Made by a program: the position numbers and the translations under genes
Shown: one piece after another, positions 18,466 through 27,146 of the stretch
Layout of the letters: the number at the start of each line of letters is the position of its first letter
Numbering within the stretch: the stretch's first letter is position 1
Notes under the pieces: generated by a model
What the model saw: only the letters and a program-made list of their open reading frames with translations
Database searches by the model: none
What the model was told of the DNA's origin: nothing
From: Bradyrhizobium hereditatis
GTDB lineage: Bacteria > Pseudomonadota > Alphaproteobacteria > Rhizobiales > Xanthobacteraceae
NCBI RefSeq assembly: GCF_020329435.1
Contig: NZ_JAGKJK010000003.1
Coordinates: 124,001 to 188,000 of the forward strand
Length of the DNA stretch: 64,000 bases
Direction of reading: 5' to 3'

Positions 18466-19709
18466 GCCGCGCCCACTGTTCCGCCGCCCTGCTCCGACTG
18501 CCGCGCGGCTACCTGGCGCTACTCGTTGGCCAGACCGTGTCGTTGCTGGGCTCCCAAGTGACCATGCTAGCGCTGCCGCTTACCGCGATTACTCTGCTGG
18601 GCGCGGGACCCGTGCAGACCGGGCTGCTGCTGGCTTGCGGTCGGGCGCCGTACCTGGTGGCGGGCCCGTTCGCCGGCGTCATCGTGGACCGCCTCCCGCA
18701 CCGGTGGATCCTGTTGATCGCCAACTTGGTAATGGCGGCAACGCTGGCCACGATTCCCCTGCTGGCCGGCCTCGGACACCTCGGAATGGTCCAGCTGTGT
18801 ACGGCAACGGCGCTGGTCGGGGTGGCGGCGGTGAACGCCGAGGTGGCCTATCTGGCGTGCGTACCCACGGTGGTGGACCGGACTCGGCTGGTCCAGGCGC
18901 AGAGTTTGTTAGAGCTCAGCCAGGCAAGCGCGGTGGCAGTCGGTCCGTTCCTGGCCGGCTGGCTGGTGAGCACGTTCTCCGCGCCGACCGCGATCCTGGC
19001 CGACTCGGCCTCTTTCCTGCTCGCCGCCGCGTTGCTGTCGCTCGTGCCGATGCGCGCGGCCGCCGGCTCAGCGGCCGGGCCGACCCAGCTATTTGGCCAA
19101 ATGGCCGAAGGGCTAACCACCGTGTTCGGCACCCCGATTCTGCGGGCAGTCACGTTGGCCACTGGCACCTTCATCTTTTGGTACAACGCATATTCGGCGG
19201 TCTTCCTGCTGCACCTGACGAAAGATCTGGGTTTGGAGGGCGGGACTGTCGGCATGGTGCTCGGCATCGGTGCACTCGGTGGCGTCGTCGGCGCGGTCAC
19301 CGCACCGTGGGCGGGACGCGCGATCGGCCTCGGGCCGGTGCTGATGGTCGCGCTGGCGCTCAGCGCTGGAGGCATGAGCTTGGCGGCGCTTCTCACCCGG
19401 CCGTGGTGGGCCGCGTTAATGTGCGTGGCACTGTCTCAGTTCCTGCTGTCGGTTGGTCAAGGGATTTACAACGTGCAGCAGGTCCCTATTCGATATGCGC
19501 TGGCCCCGCACCGGCTGCAGGGCCGGGTGAACGCGAGCATCCGGAGCGTCGTGTGGGGACTGGCGCCACTGGGCGCGCTGGTCGGCGGCGCGGCGGGTGC
19601 CGCATTGGGCCTGCGTGCCACGTTGCTGGCTAGTAGCGTGCTCGGCGCGGCGTCGGTTCTGTGGATCTGGTGGTCGCCGCTGCGCCACACGCACAGTTTG
19701 CGTCTCTAA
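18462..19709 (+). CDS. MFS exporter (EntS/MFS_3-like)
   Basis: A 415-residue transporter with 12 predicted membrane segments and the MFS motif between helices 2 and 3 (GVIVDRLPHRWILLI). Its start is GTG in a GTGA overlap with the sulfotransferase. The sequence resembles the drug and siderophore exporter branch, so it most likely exports the product of the upstream enzymes or provides self-protection. It is very GC-rich, with long runs of GC-ending codons, unlike the AT-richer symbiosis genes nearby. This suggests the operon came by transfer, possibly from an actinobacterium. The donor is an inference from composition only. Confidence 0.88.
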   Translation: MSRAHCSAALLRLPRGYLALLVGQTVSLLGSQVTMLALPLTAITLLGAGPVQTGLLLACGRAPYLVAGPFAGVIVDRLPHRWILLIANLVMAATLATIPLLAGLGHLGMVQLCTATALVGVAAVNAEVAYLACVPTVVDRTRLVQAQSLLELSQASAVAVGPFLAGWLVSTFSAPTAILADSASFLLAAALLSLVPMRAAAGSAAGPTQLFGQMAEGLTTVFGTPILRAVTLATGTFIFWYNAYSAVFLLHLTKDLGLEGGTVGMVLGIGALGGVVGAVTAPWAGRAIGLGPVLMVALALSAGGMSLAALLTRPWWAALMCVALSQFLLSVGQGIYNVQQVPIRYALAPHRLQGRVNASIRSVVWGLAPLGALVGGAAGAALGLRATLLASSVLGAASVLWIWWSPLRHTHSLRL

Positions 19710-19728
19710 CTAGCAGACAGGACCGCTT

Positions 19729-19779
19729 ATGGAAATCAAAACACTGGACGAGCTTGGCCTTCACCAGGGCCCCGGCTGA
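19729..19779 (+). CDS. 16-residue peptide at the end of the GMC operon
   Basis: After the MFS stop, an AGGA ribosome site is followed six bases later by an ORF encoding MEIKTLDELGLHQGPG and a TGA stop. Short acidic or amphipathic N-termini of this type are seen in leader regions of ribosomal precursor peptides. After the TGA the same frame reads LCGGSTCPIL and stays open through the terminator. So the ORF may be a tiny peptide, a truncated precursor, or a precursor interrupted by a stop mutation. Its place in the operon, before the terminator, supports expression. Its function is unknown. Confidence 0.4.
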   Translation: MEIKTLDELGLHQGPG

Positions 19780-19855
19780 CTGTGTGGCGGATCAACGTGC
19801 CCGATCCTGACCCTGGCGCCCCGACCCGCGGGCGACGGTCTCAAAGGCGGAATCG

Positions 19856-19894
19856 GGGCGGCCGCTTGCGTTTCAAGCGGCCGCCCGCTTTTTT
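19856..19894 (+). terminator. Strong rho-independent terminator of the GMC operon
   Basis: A perfect 12-base stem (GGGCGGCCGCTT paired with AAGCGGCCGCCC) and a 7-base loop are followed two bases later by six T residues. It lies 77 bases after the 16-residue ORF and closes the operon. Confidence 0.92.
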
Positions 19895-20108
19895 ACCGTA
19901 TTGCACGTCGCCAGGCTGGATGGGCAGGACGGCAGATCTCAGTGCGGACCAATGGACTTTAGCAGTTCGCACTTATCAGCGACGTAGCCCAACCATTCGA
20001 TTTTACCTCAGCAACTCAGATGGCCTTGAGACCCGCTCCTGAAAACCGATCCCGAAGAGCCTTCCATCTTCTACCCAGCTTTACGACTACTGCTCAGTCA
20101 TTGGTTTC

Positions 20109-21083
20109 TTACTGTCGGACAAGATGAATGTCGTTCTGTTTGCCTGTTGGTCCCAACACGGCCGTGTAGGGCACGCCATTGATGCTGATGTTTGCCTGCG
20201 GCCGGGATGCGCTCGGCAGCACGTCGTGCCGGTGCATTCCGCGCATGAGGTTCTCCGACGCGCGTTGGTTGCCGTGCTGCCAGTCCGCGGGGGCGTACGC
20301 TGCTAAATCTGGTGGCGCGGGCGGCATGTAAGGCGGCATGTAATATGTCGGGCCGAAGATCGATGCCCCGAGGTTTTGATCCCAGGTTGGCGGGCTCGGC
20401 TGATTGACGCTTTGCGCCGGCGAAGGGGGTGGAGGCGCCCCCTCCCAGAAATTTGCTGTGTTGAAGCTGTCGGTTGGCAACTGGGTTTGATCAACTGCCT
20501 GCCAAAACTCCGAATTTAAGCTTTGCGGCGAGGCGGAGGGTTGGTCAGCCGCTTCCGCCGCTCGCCAAATTTCCTCTAGATCGGAAGTCCCAGGCGACAG
20601 AGTGATTTGTTCCACCGGCTGCCGAGAGCTGCCTTCCCCAGCACGCGACGTGCCTTCCCCGATGGTCTCACGGTACTTCCTAAGCATAATCACCCCATTC
20701 CTGACATCTCTGTTATCCGGAAACAACGTCCGAGCATGTTGGAGCAGCGAATGGTGGTCGAGTCCAACGAGATTCAGCCCGTGAGGCTCGAGCGCCTGAG
20801 ATAACTTGCGGAGACCAGTACTATAACTGCTGACGGGGTGCGCCTTAGTCCCGCGAGCCTTTGCAGCCTGAGCCGCCGCCTGGATGAGGGGCTCGTCTTC
20901 AGCGGAGGCTCTATAAAGGAAACGGCTTGGACGGCTTACGACAGGTGATTGCTGCGGCTCGGCTTGGGGCACCTCGCCTAGATGCTGTTCAAACTCCGCT
21001 TGCCCCGCTTGCTGCTGTTGCAACATAGCGTAGTACGTTGCGAAATTTGGATCGAGGGGATCGAGATTGAGGAATGGGTCCAT
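20109..21083 (-). CDS. Putative Type III effector with one helical repeat of the NopD-like type
   Basis: A 324-residue hydrophilic protein rich in Gln, Pro and Ser, with no signal peptide. The start ATG 21083 (MDPFLNLDPLDPNFATYY) follows a GGAG site; the frame continues upstream, but a tts box lies at 21152-21181, so translation must begin here. Residues about 58-140 form a helical unit (DEPLIQAAAQAAKARG...YSTGLRKLSQALEPHG) that resembles the repeated unit of the large effector at 42181-46914. The C-terminal half is proline-rich (PPYMPPAPPDL). I infer a secreted effector controlled by TtsI. No catalytic domain is recognised. A host-nuclear role is suggested only by analogy with the large effector. 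Confidence 0.72.
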   Translation of the reverse strand: MDPFLNLDPLDPNFATYYAMLQQQQAGQAEFEQHLGEVPQAEPQQSPVVSRPSRFLYRASAEDEPLIQAAAQAAKARGTKAHPVSSYSTGLRKLSQALEPHGLNLVGLDHHSLLQHARTLFPDNRDVRNGVIMLRKYRETIGEGTSRAGEGSSRQPVEQITLSPGTSDLEEIWRAAEAADQPSASPQSLNSEFWQAVDQTQLPTDSFNTANFWEGAPPPPSPAQSVNQPSPPTWDQNLGASIFGPTYYMPPYMPPAPPDLAAYAPADWQHGNQRASENLMRGMHRHDVLPSASRPQANISINGVPYTAVLGPTGKQNDIHLVRQ

Positions 21084-21151
21084 ATTAATCTCCGAATAGG
21101 CGCAGGTTTCCAGATCTGAGGAGTTAACTTCGAAGCGCCGTGCTCTCATAC

Positions 21152-21181
21152 TAATCGGGCTAGCTTTCGAGAGGCTGACGA
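21152..21181 (-). promoter_or_regulatory. tts box upstream of the 324-residue effector
   Basis: Read on the minus strand, it begins TCGTCAGCCTCTCGAAAGCT, followed by a C-rich trinucleotide and TTA. This fits the rhizobial tts-box pattern (GTCAG, TT-like pair, TCGAAAGCT) bound by TtsI. It ends 68 bases before ATG 21083. Confidence 0.85.
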
Positions 21182-21719
21182 GAGCAATATCGACCGCTAT
21201 GGTTCTCCCCGAAATGTCGCCGTTGGTGGCCGCCGCGGAAAAGCTGACGATCATCAGAGATAGTTTCGAGCTCCGAAAGACGATCTCGATGTTAGCGCGC
21301 CGGCAACGCTGTTTGCATCCGGATCAGCTGTTTCGTCGAAGAAACAGGCGGGAGCCGTGTTCGATCCAGCGCTGTCAGCGCTGCTGGTCGTGGCCGCCGC
21401 GCGCCATGCGGCGAGTGGCCGAGCACGCGTCACTCAGCATGCTCCGATTGTTCTGCGCGTCATCGTCGCGGCCTCTGCGAAGAAGGGCAGGAATCGACTC
21501 TCGCGCGGCGGTCGGCCCGCTTGCACAGCTGGTATCGGCCAGTTCGCCGGCATAACTGCCGCCCGCGTATACAACTTGATGCATCGCATTCGTGCACCCT
21601 CTTCCAAAACAGCGCAGCTGCCCGTCAGCACCGCCCGATCAGTGCTCTGAAATTGGCATTCTCGGCGCGCCCCCCGGGGTGTTCGAAAAGAATGGGCGTC
21701 GCTGGATTGCTTCCCTGAT

Positions 21720-21749
21720 TCGTCAGCTTCTCGAAAGCCGCCCATACGA
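21720..21749 (+). promoter_or_regulatory. tts box facing a broken effector gene
   Basis: On the plus strand it begins TCGTCAGCTTCTCGAAAGCC and continues with GCCCATA, a near-perfect match to the tts-box consensus. It lies 30 bases before ATG 21780, which has its own GAGGGG ribosome site, but the gene behind it is broken. Confidence 0.88.
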
Positions 21750-21779
21750 AAATAAAACCTGGTGCTCGAGGGGAACAGA

Positions 21780-21965
21780 ATGTACGACATCATCAACGGG
21801 CCCCGCAACAGCCGAGCGACGTGAGCGCACAAGCCAGCTCACCAGCACATTCGTCCTTGGATCAAGCGAAGTTTGCGCGGCAGCTAAGTGAGGTGCGGCC
21901 AATCCACCAAACATCAGATTCAGCTGCCGCTTTGTCTGCTTCCGGAATTGAATCACGCTCGACTA
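21780..21965 (+). pseudogene. Truncated, frameshifted Type III effector remnant
   Basis: Directly after a perfect tts box and a GAGGGG site, ATG 21780 opens MYDIINGPRNSRAT and stops at 21824. A frame shift at the stop continues as SAQASSPAHSSLDQAKFARQL and on through a Ser/Ala-rich stretch. An N-terminus beginning MY with Ser-rich, disordered sequence is typical of rhizobial effectors (NopP and NopE are similar in style). A transposase fragment lies on the opposite strand further on, so the effector was probably disrupted by insertion. The product cannot be identified. Confidence 0.5.
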
Positions 21966-22389
21966 TGACCAAGAGCAATCTGAGAGAGCGCGCTATCAAG
22001 GAAGGTGAAAGGTGCCCAGCCCCCTCCTTCGTCAGGGATCGCGCCCAGCTTGCCGCTACGCTGACCGGCGCGACATTGAGGCGCTCAGGAACGCGATATC
22101 CGGCTGGCCGAGCAGCGATCAGCATGGTGGTCAACAGCGACCGGGTCTTCGGCCGGCAGCGTCGATGGTGACCGCATATTCGACGAGGTGGTGGCATCAT
22201 CGTATGTACCGCTGCGGTGAAACGAGGACAGCGATTGCAAGCCACGCGCGGAAGACCCGAGACTAACGCAAAATCACATCTGCGTGACACGGCGCCTCGA
22301 GCATTCTTCCGTTGGCCATCCTCTGGAGTGATATCCTCTGAACCTGGCGCGCCAAGCTGGATGGCATATGCGCCCTCGGACGGGATCTC

Positions 22390-22850
22390 CTTTTGTGTCA
22401 TTGCTCGCAACAGAGCTGCAGTCAGCGGACGAGACGACGGAAGTTGTAGCCGGCGGCGGGCGAGCACGGCATTGGTAGCATCGCCCTGACGACGCCGGAG
22501 ATAGTTGCGGCCCAACCGGTGTTCGGACTTGAGATCGCTGATGGCTGGTTCAACGACCGAACGGCGGCGCAGCTCGCGTGTGGCGTCACTCGCTGCCTCG
22601 GGCCAAACGCCCTGATTGAATGTGTAACCGGATGACGCATTGTACCCGCGATAGCCTTTGTCGAGAACCATTCGTCGACGCCAGCGCGTCAGCGGCGAGC
22701 GATCGAACACGAGGCGGTACTGCAAGAACTCCTCGCTGCAGAAGAACTGGTAATAGGGCTTTCTCACCCAGCACTCCCACAGCCATTCATCGGAAAGGAC
22801 GTAGGTGAGCTTGAGGACGGCAAGTCAGCCGCGTCGATGCCGGGCCAGGC
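22390..22850 (-). mobile_element. IS5-family transposase fragment
   Basis: Minus-strand fragments match the IS5-type transposases seen in rhizobia: SDEWLWECWVRKPYYQFFC, then FDRSPLTRWRRRM, an internal deletion, and DKGYRGYNAS, RELRRRSVVEPAISDLKSEH and RLGRNYLRRRQGDATNAVLA. The junction RRRM-VLDKGYRG shows that the middle of the gene is missing. No intact terminal inverted repeats were identified. The same family appears again at 41250-41758. Confidence 0.75.
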
Positions 22851-23247
22851 TTGTCCTCGTAAATCCACCGAACCGTTCCTCGATGAACGAGCTGTCGATG
22901 GTTCACGCCAACTTCACCAGCATGCTTCATGTGGATGATTGCGTCCAGCCCCGAGGAGGATCGACCTGTCCGCTGTCCCATCGTTCCTTGGATCGCAATC
23001 TTCTACTCCGATGCGACCGCGGAATCACGACGCTATTCGCTGCAATCGCAAAAACGAAAATCGCAAGCTTTCCGGCCTTCAAACCCGAAAAGCTTGCAAT
23101 CTCAAAGGTCGCGCCGCTACAAAAAAATGGCTGCCCTCAAAAGCTTGGACAGCTCTTCACGGACTACCGTCAGGGACAGCCATAGGTTCGAAACCTTGTG
23201 CGGCTCAGTCCCTACCGCGCGCGCATCAAAATACTTTCGATGAGCAC

Positions 23248-23445
23248 CTAAGCTTGGGGAAGCGATACCTCTTCTCGAGTCATCGTCTGCGCATCGTAAA
23301 TTCTGATCTGAAGCATTGGAAAGCGCTTCTTCAGATCTTCTGCCCCTGACTTTGCTCCGTCTCTGCTGACGAATTCGGCTTTCAATCGACCATCCACTTC
23401 GAGCGCGTAGCCTGACGTGGGCAGTTCGCGGGCGGCAGCAACCAT
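23248..23445 (-). CDS. Small conserved-looking protein, 65 residues
   Basis: Starting at ATG 23445 with a GGAG site seven bases upstream, the protein reads MVAAARELPTSGYALEVDGR, then LKAEFVSRDGAKSGAEDLKK and a C-terminal hydrophobic strand LQIRIYDAQTM. The alternation of strands and helices and the charged surface look like a genuine small fold. The frame is open much further upstream, but no better start exists. I do not recognise a named family. It stands alone between IS fragments and the glmS/nodM region. Confidence 0.55.
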   Translation of the reverse strand: MVAAARELPTSGYALEVDGRLKAEFVSRDGAKSGAEDLKKRFPMLQIRIYDAQTMTREEVSLPQA

Positions 23446-23674
23446 TTCGTTTCTCCGTCGCATTGGGATTGTTGGAGAATAATAGCCTAGCGTGAGTCGC
23501 TCAGATCGCGCCAGCGGTAGAATGAGTCTGTGTGAATCGTGGCGAAGCGATAGTTTATGAGCAAATTGACCTTCGGACCTTCGATCCTTCGGGGAATTCC
23601 CTGATCTCTTCGCTGAGAACGATGGATGCCGCACCTTCCAAGCGTGATCGCGGCACTTTTAATAGGAATTGCAC

Positions 23675-23809
23675 ATGGTGGACAACGATTATGCACACCG
23701 CGGATATCAGCCGCCGACGATGGGAAAGCGCTTGGAGCCAGCGATGGAGCGGTCGGGCTCACACCAAAAGCGCCAAGGTCACGAAGCTTGCCGCGACGAA
23801 CATGAGTAA
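23675..23809 (+). CDS. Hypothetical 44-residue ORF
   Basis: ATG 23675 follows an AGGA site and opens MVDNDYAHRGYQPPTMGKRL; the frame stops at TAA 23809. The same frame then continues another 30 codons (KPNLRRDLDGYLVEVAAL) to TAG, so a longer gene may have been broken by the TAA. No family is recognised. It could also be a chance frame. Confidence 0.25.
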   Translation: MVDNDYAHRGYQPPTMGKRLEPAMERSGSHQKRQGHEACRDEHE

Positions 23810-24215
23810 GAGCTCACGAAGCCGAATTTGCGGAGGGACCTGGATGGCTATCTCGTCGAAGTCGCCGCGCTGGCCCGCCGGATCAGCAGCGCCCGGCTGT
23901 GGTGGTAGCCGACTAATTCAAGCGGACCTTCAGTTACCGATGCACGGCAGACAAAGTTCCTATAGATTGCGCCATCCGTGAATCCCGGTCCGGGAGCTGA
24001 ACTTCAGTTGTACTTTTGAGGTCATTATCGCATTCGAGGTGCGAACGATTCATGTCCGAAAGGCGATATGGACGCACGCAGCAACGACGATCGGCAAGGA
24101 TGGATAGGAGAGAAATCGAGGATCTGCTCGGTTTTGGCTTCCACAGAACGGAACAACCAAACACGAGGCCTATTCGCTGGAGGCTCACAACCACCGCGAC
24201 TTACGCCCTGCCCGC

Positions 24216-26042
24216 CTATTCTACGGTCACCGATTTCGCGAGATTGCGTGGCTGATCGACGTCCGCTCCCATTACGACAGCGGTATAGTAGGCCAAGAGC
24301 TGCACCGGAACGGCATAGACCATGGGTGTAAAGGTTGCCGCCATGCCTGGCAGCACAATGGTCACGAGCGAATCCACCGTCGCTTCGGAAGCCCCTGTCG
24401 CATCGGTCATCAGGATGATGTTGCCGCCACGAGCGGCGACTTCCTGCATGTTTGAGACGGTTTTTTCGAAAACCCGGTCGTAAGGAGCGATCACCACCAC
24501 CGGCATGCTCTCGTCAATCAGCGCAATCGGGCCATGCTTGAGCTCACCGGCGGCATAGCCCTCGGCGTGGATATAGGAGACTTCCTTCAGCTTGAGCGCG
24601 CCCTCCAGCGCCAGGGGGAACGACGTGCCGCGGCCGAGATAGAGCACCGCGCTCGATTTGGCGATATCGCGCGCGAGCTTCTCGATCTGCGGTTCGATCG
24701 CGAACGCCGCAGCGATCAGCCGCGGAACTTCGATCAGCTCACCCACGAGCTTCAATTCATCGATGTCCGACAATTCTCCGCGCCCTTTGCCTGCGGCGAT
24801 GGCAAGGGCGGCCATCACCATCAGCTGACAAGTGAAAGCTTTGGTCGAGGCGACGCCGATTTCTGGGCCAGCCAGTGTCGGCAGCACGGTTTCGCTCTCG
24901 CGCGCAATCGTCGACGTCGGTACGTTGACCACGGAAATCGTGTGCAGACCCTGCGCCTTGGCGTAGCGCAACGCGGCCAGCGTGTCGGCGGTCTCGCCGG
25001 ACTGCGAGATGACGATCGCGAGATCCCCCTTGCGCAAAGGCGCGTCGCGGTAGCGGAGTTCAGAGGCGACATCGATCTCGACCGGCATACGCGCCAGCCG
25101 CTCGAACCAATACTTGGCGACGTGCCCGGCATAGCTTGCGGTACCGCAAGCCGTGATCGAGATGCGCCTAATGTCATTGAAGTCGAATGGCAGTTCGAAC
25201 GGCAGCGCGATGCGCTTTGCGGCCACATCAACATAACGCGCCAGCGTCTGCCCGACCACCTCCGGCTGCTCGTGAATTTCCTTGGCCATGAAGTGGCGAT
25301 AATTCGCCTTGTCTACTAGGAACGATGACGCGCCGGACTTCAGCGTGTCACGGTAGGCGACGGCGCCTTTCGAATCATAGATGACGCAGATCGTGCGGGT
25401 AAGCACGGCCCAGTCGCCGTCTTCAAGATAGGTGATTGTATCGGTGAAGGGCGCGAGCGCGATAGCATCCGATCCCAAATACATTTCGCCGTCGCCATGT
25501 CCGATCGCGAGCGGCGACCCCCTGCGCGCGCCGATCATGAGATCGTTATGACCTTTGAACAGGAATGCCAGCGCGAACGCGCCGCGCAGCCGCGGCAGCA
25601 ACGCTTTCACTGCGTCCTGCGGTGAGTAGCCATGCTTTAGATAGGATTCGACGAGATGCGCCACCACCTCGGTATCAGTCTCCGAGGCGAAGTTAGCGCC
25701 ATTCTGCTCTAGCTCAGCGCGCAGCTCGCGGAAATTCTCGATGATCCCGTTATGGACGACGGCGACATTGTCCGTCATATGCGGATGGGCATTGCGCTCG
25801 GTCGGCTTGCCATGGGTGGCCCAGCGCGTATGACCGATACCTGTATGACCCGATAGCAGATCGCCGTGTAGCCGCGCCTCGAGATTTTTCAGCTTGCCCT
25901 GGGCACGCCGGCGCTCGAGATGGTCGCCTTCAAGCGTCGCGACGCCTGTGGAGTCGTAGCCACGATATTCCAGTCGTTTGAGTGACTCGACCAGCTGCCC
26001 CACGACCGGACCACGCCCCAAGATGCCGACAATCCCGCACAT
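24216..26042 (-). CDS. nodM: Glutamine-fructose-6-phosphate aminotransferase (GlmS/NodM)
   Basis: A 608-residue enzyme that makes glucosamine-6-phosphate from fructose-6-phosphate and glutamine, the feed-in step for Nod-factor and cell-wall amino sugars. The start at 26042 gives MCGIVGILGRG, placing the catalytic cysteine at the N-terminus after Met removal; the alternative ATG 26051 would bury it. The glutaminase domain (RWATHGKPTERNAHPH) is followed by two SIS domains (ITACGTASYAGHVAKYW; SQSGETADTLAAL) and the C-terminal AKSVTVE tail. On a symbiosis island this is usually the nodM paralogue. I call it nodM by context, since the protein alone cannot separate nodM from glmS. No nod box was found upstream. 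Confidence 0.85.
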   Translation of the reverse strand: MCGIVGILGRGPVVGQLVESLKRLEYRGYDSTGVATLEGDHLERRRAQGKLKNLEARLHGDLLSGHTGIGHTRWATHGKPTERNAHPHMTDNVAVVHNGIIENFRELRAELEQNGANFASETDTEVVAHLVESYLKHGYSPQDAVKALLPRLRGAFALAFLFKGHNDLMIGARRGSPLAIGHGDGEMYLGSDAIALAPFTDTITYLEDGDWAVLTRTICVIYDSKGAVAYRDTLKSGASSFLVDKANYRHFMAKEIHEQPEVVGQTLARYVDVAAKRIALPFELPFDFNDIRRISITACGTASYAGHVAKYWFERLARMPVEIDVASELRYRDAPLRKGDLAIVISQSGETADTLAALRYAKAQGLHTISVVNVPTSTIARESETVLPTLAGPEIGVASTKAFTCQLMVMAALAIAAGKGRGELSDIDELKLVGELIEVPRLIAAAFAIEPQIEKLARDIAKSSAVLYLGRGTSFPLALEGALKLKEVSYIHAEGYAAGELKHGPIALIDESMPVVVIAPYDRVFEKTVSNMQEVAARGGNIILMTDATGASEATVDSLVTIVLPGMAATFTPMVYAVPVQLLAYYTAVVMGADVDQPRNLAKSVTVE

Positions 26043-26217
26043 GCTGATCAATGCCCTCCAGCTTCAAGGAAATCATCTTCAAAATCGCAGAAACTTCTTA
26101 ACCAAATTCACTCGTCTGAACGTATTCAATACTCATTGCGGATGGCGACGTCGTTGACGGTTCAACTCTGGAATTCGCTGTCAGAGCAATTGGTCTCGCC
26201 GCGTGCACACGCGCGAG

Positions 26218-26544
26218 CTAGGTCTTAGAAGTTTCAACCATCATCGGTTCGCCCAACCCCAGCGCGGCTTTGGCGACCACGACCGAATACCAGTACGAAG
26301 CGGTAGCCAGCGCAGCAAACGAGCTGAGAGTTTCGAGGTGAGCCAAGTACTCAGGCGCGAGTCCATGGTCCCGTGCAACAGCGAGCCATGGCGCAAACAG
26401 ACTCTTCGTCCGGTAGCGAAGATAGCAATCGTAGTCGCAATAGGGCTGCTGGGTGGAGATATCTCGCTGGTAGCGTGACCCCAGGGATCGACGACACTCG
26501 ATGCAGATCGACGGACCGCGTGGCGTCCTGCGATAGAACTTCAT
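26218..26544 (-). CDS. Hypothetical small protein with a CxxC-CxxxC zinc-type motif
   Basis: A 108-residue protein. The N-terminal part contains CIEC and, 28 residues on, YCDYDCYLRYR, which together could bind a metal. The C-terminal half is helical and mildly hydrophobic (SSFAALATASYWYSVVVAKAALG). I do not know the family. Codon use and the consistent architecture support a real gene. It is transcribed towards nodM with a gap of about 175 bases, so they may or may not share a transcript. Confidence 0.55.
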   Translation of the reverse strand: MKFYRRTPRGPSICIECRRSLGSRYQRDISTQQPYCDYDCYLRYRTKSLFAPWLAVARDHGLAPEYLAHLETLSSFAALATASYWYSVVVAKAALGLGEPMMVETSKT

Positions 26545-27146
26545 AATCGTCCGTCAGCTCGTCTTACTTCCTTGCGCCGAGAGCCATTCAGGACGCTCCG
26601 GCCCGATTCTCGACGAGACTAAAACTATTGCGATTGATGGCTCAATTGTACGTAGGTAAACCTTCAATATTGAAAGGGTTTGGAGCGCCATACGAAGGTT
26701 TGTAATCCGCCGCTCCTCCGTTAGTACTGATATCAGCGGTCCACCTTGCGCGATCCCGTTAGCGGAAGCAGTTTGTCATGAACAGACTCGCTCCGTGCCA
26801 CCTAGGCCGCGGGATCTGTTCCGGAGTTGAACGCCAGGTTGTTTCTGGGCTGGCCTAGTATCTCGACACAGAGGTTTTGACTGATTGGTTGGTTCCAAGA
26901 CGGGTAGCTGCTGAGGAGGGACCGTCACTTCGATGCTGCGGGGCGAGCCGGGTTGGCCGCGCGGGGCTTCTATTGAGCCGTGAAGGCGACGCTTCAGGCT
27001 AGGAAGGAGTGCGGCCTGAAATTGCATCCCACCAAACCGAGGAGGCGACAGCATCTGTGCGTAGCTAATATGCTTTGCGAGCGTTCGGGAAGAAAAGAAT
27101 GCGTCTGCCGAGACCGCTCGTACCGTTCGTGATTCGGAGGAGTCGG
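26545..27146. other. Intergenic stretch without a supported gene
   Basis: About 600 bases between divergent genes. The short minus-strand frame at 26776-27054 is proline- and arginine-rich with no domain and is not supported. Promoters for both flanking genes must lie here. Confidence 0.4.

Noticed and set aside
18425..19633. 402-codon plus-strand frame overlapping the MFS gene
   Set aside because: It is a GC-rich shadow frame full of Arg, Gly and Pro. The MFS frame has clear transmembrane segments and a coupled start.
19965..20011. Possible nod box (ATTCGATTTTACC segment)
   Set aside because: Only the 3' half resembles a nod box; the upstream ATCCAT/GATG blocks do not fit the spacing, and no gene follows on that strand.
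21862..22390. Continuation of the transposase frame to 21862
   Set aside because: After the transposase signature the frame becomes Arg/Pro-rich without similarity, so only the right-hand part is annotated.
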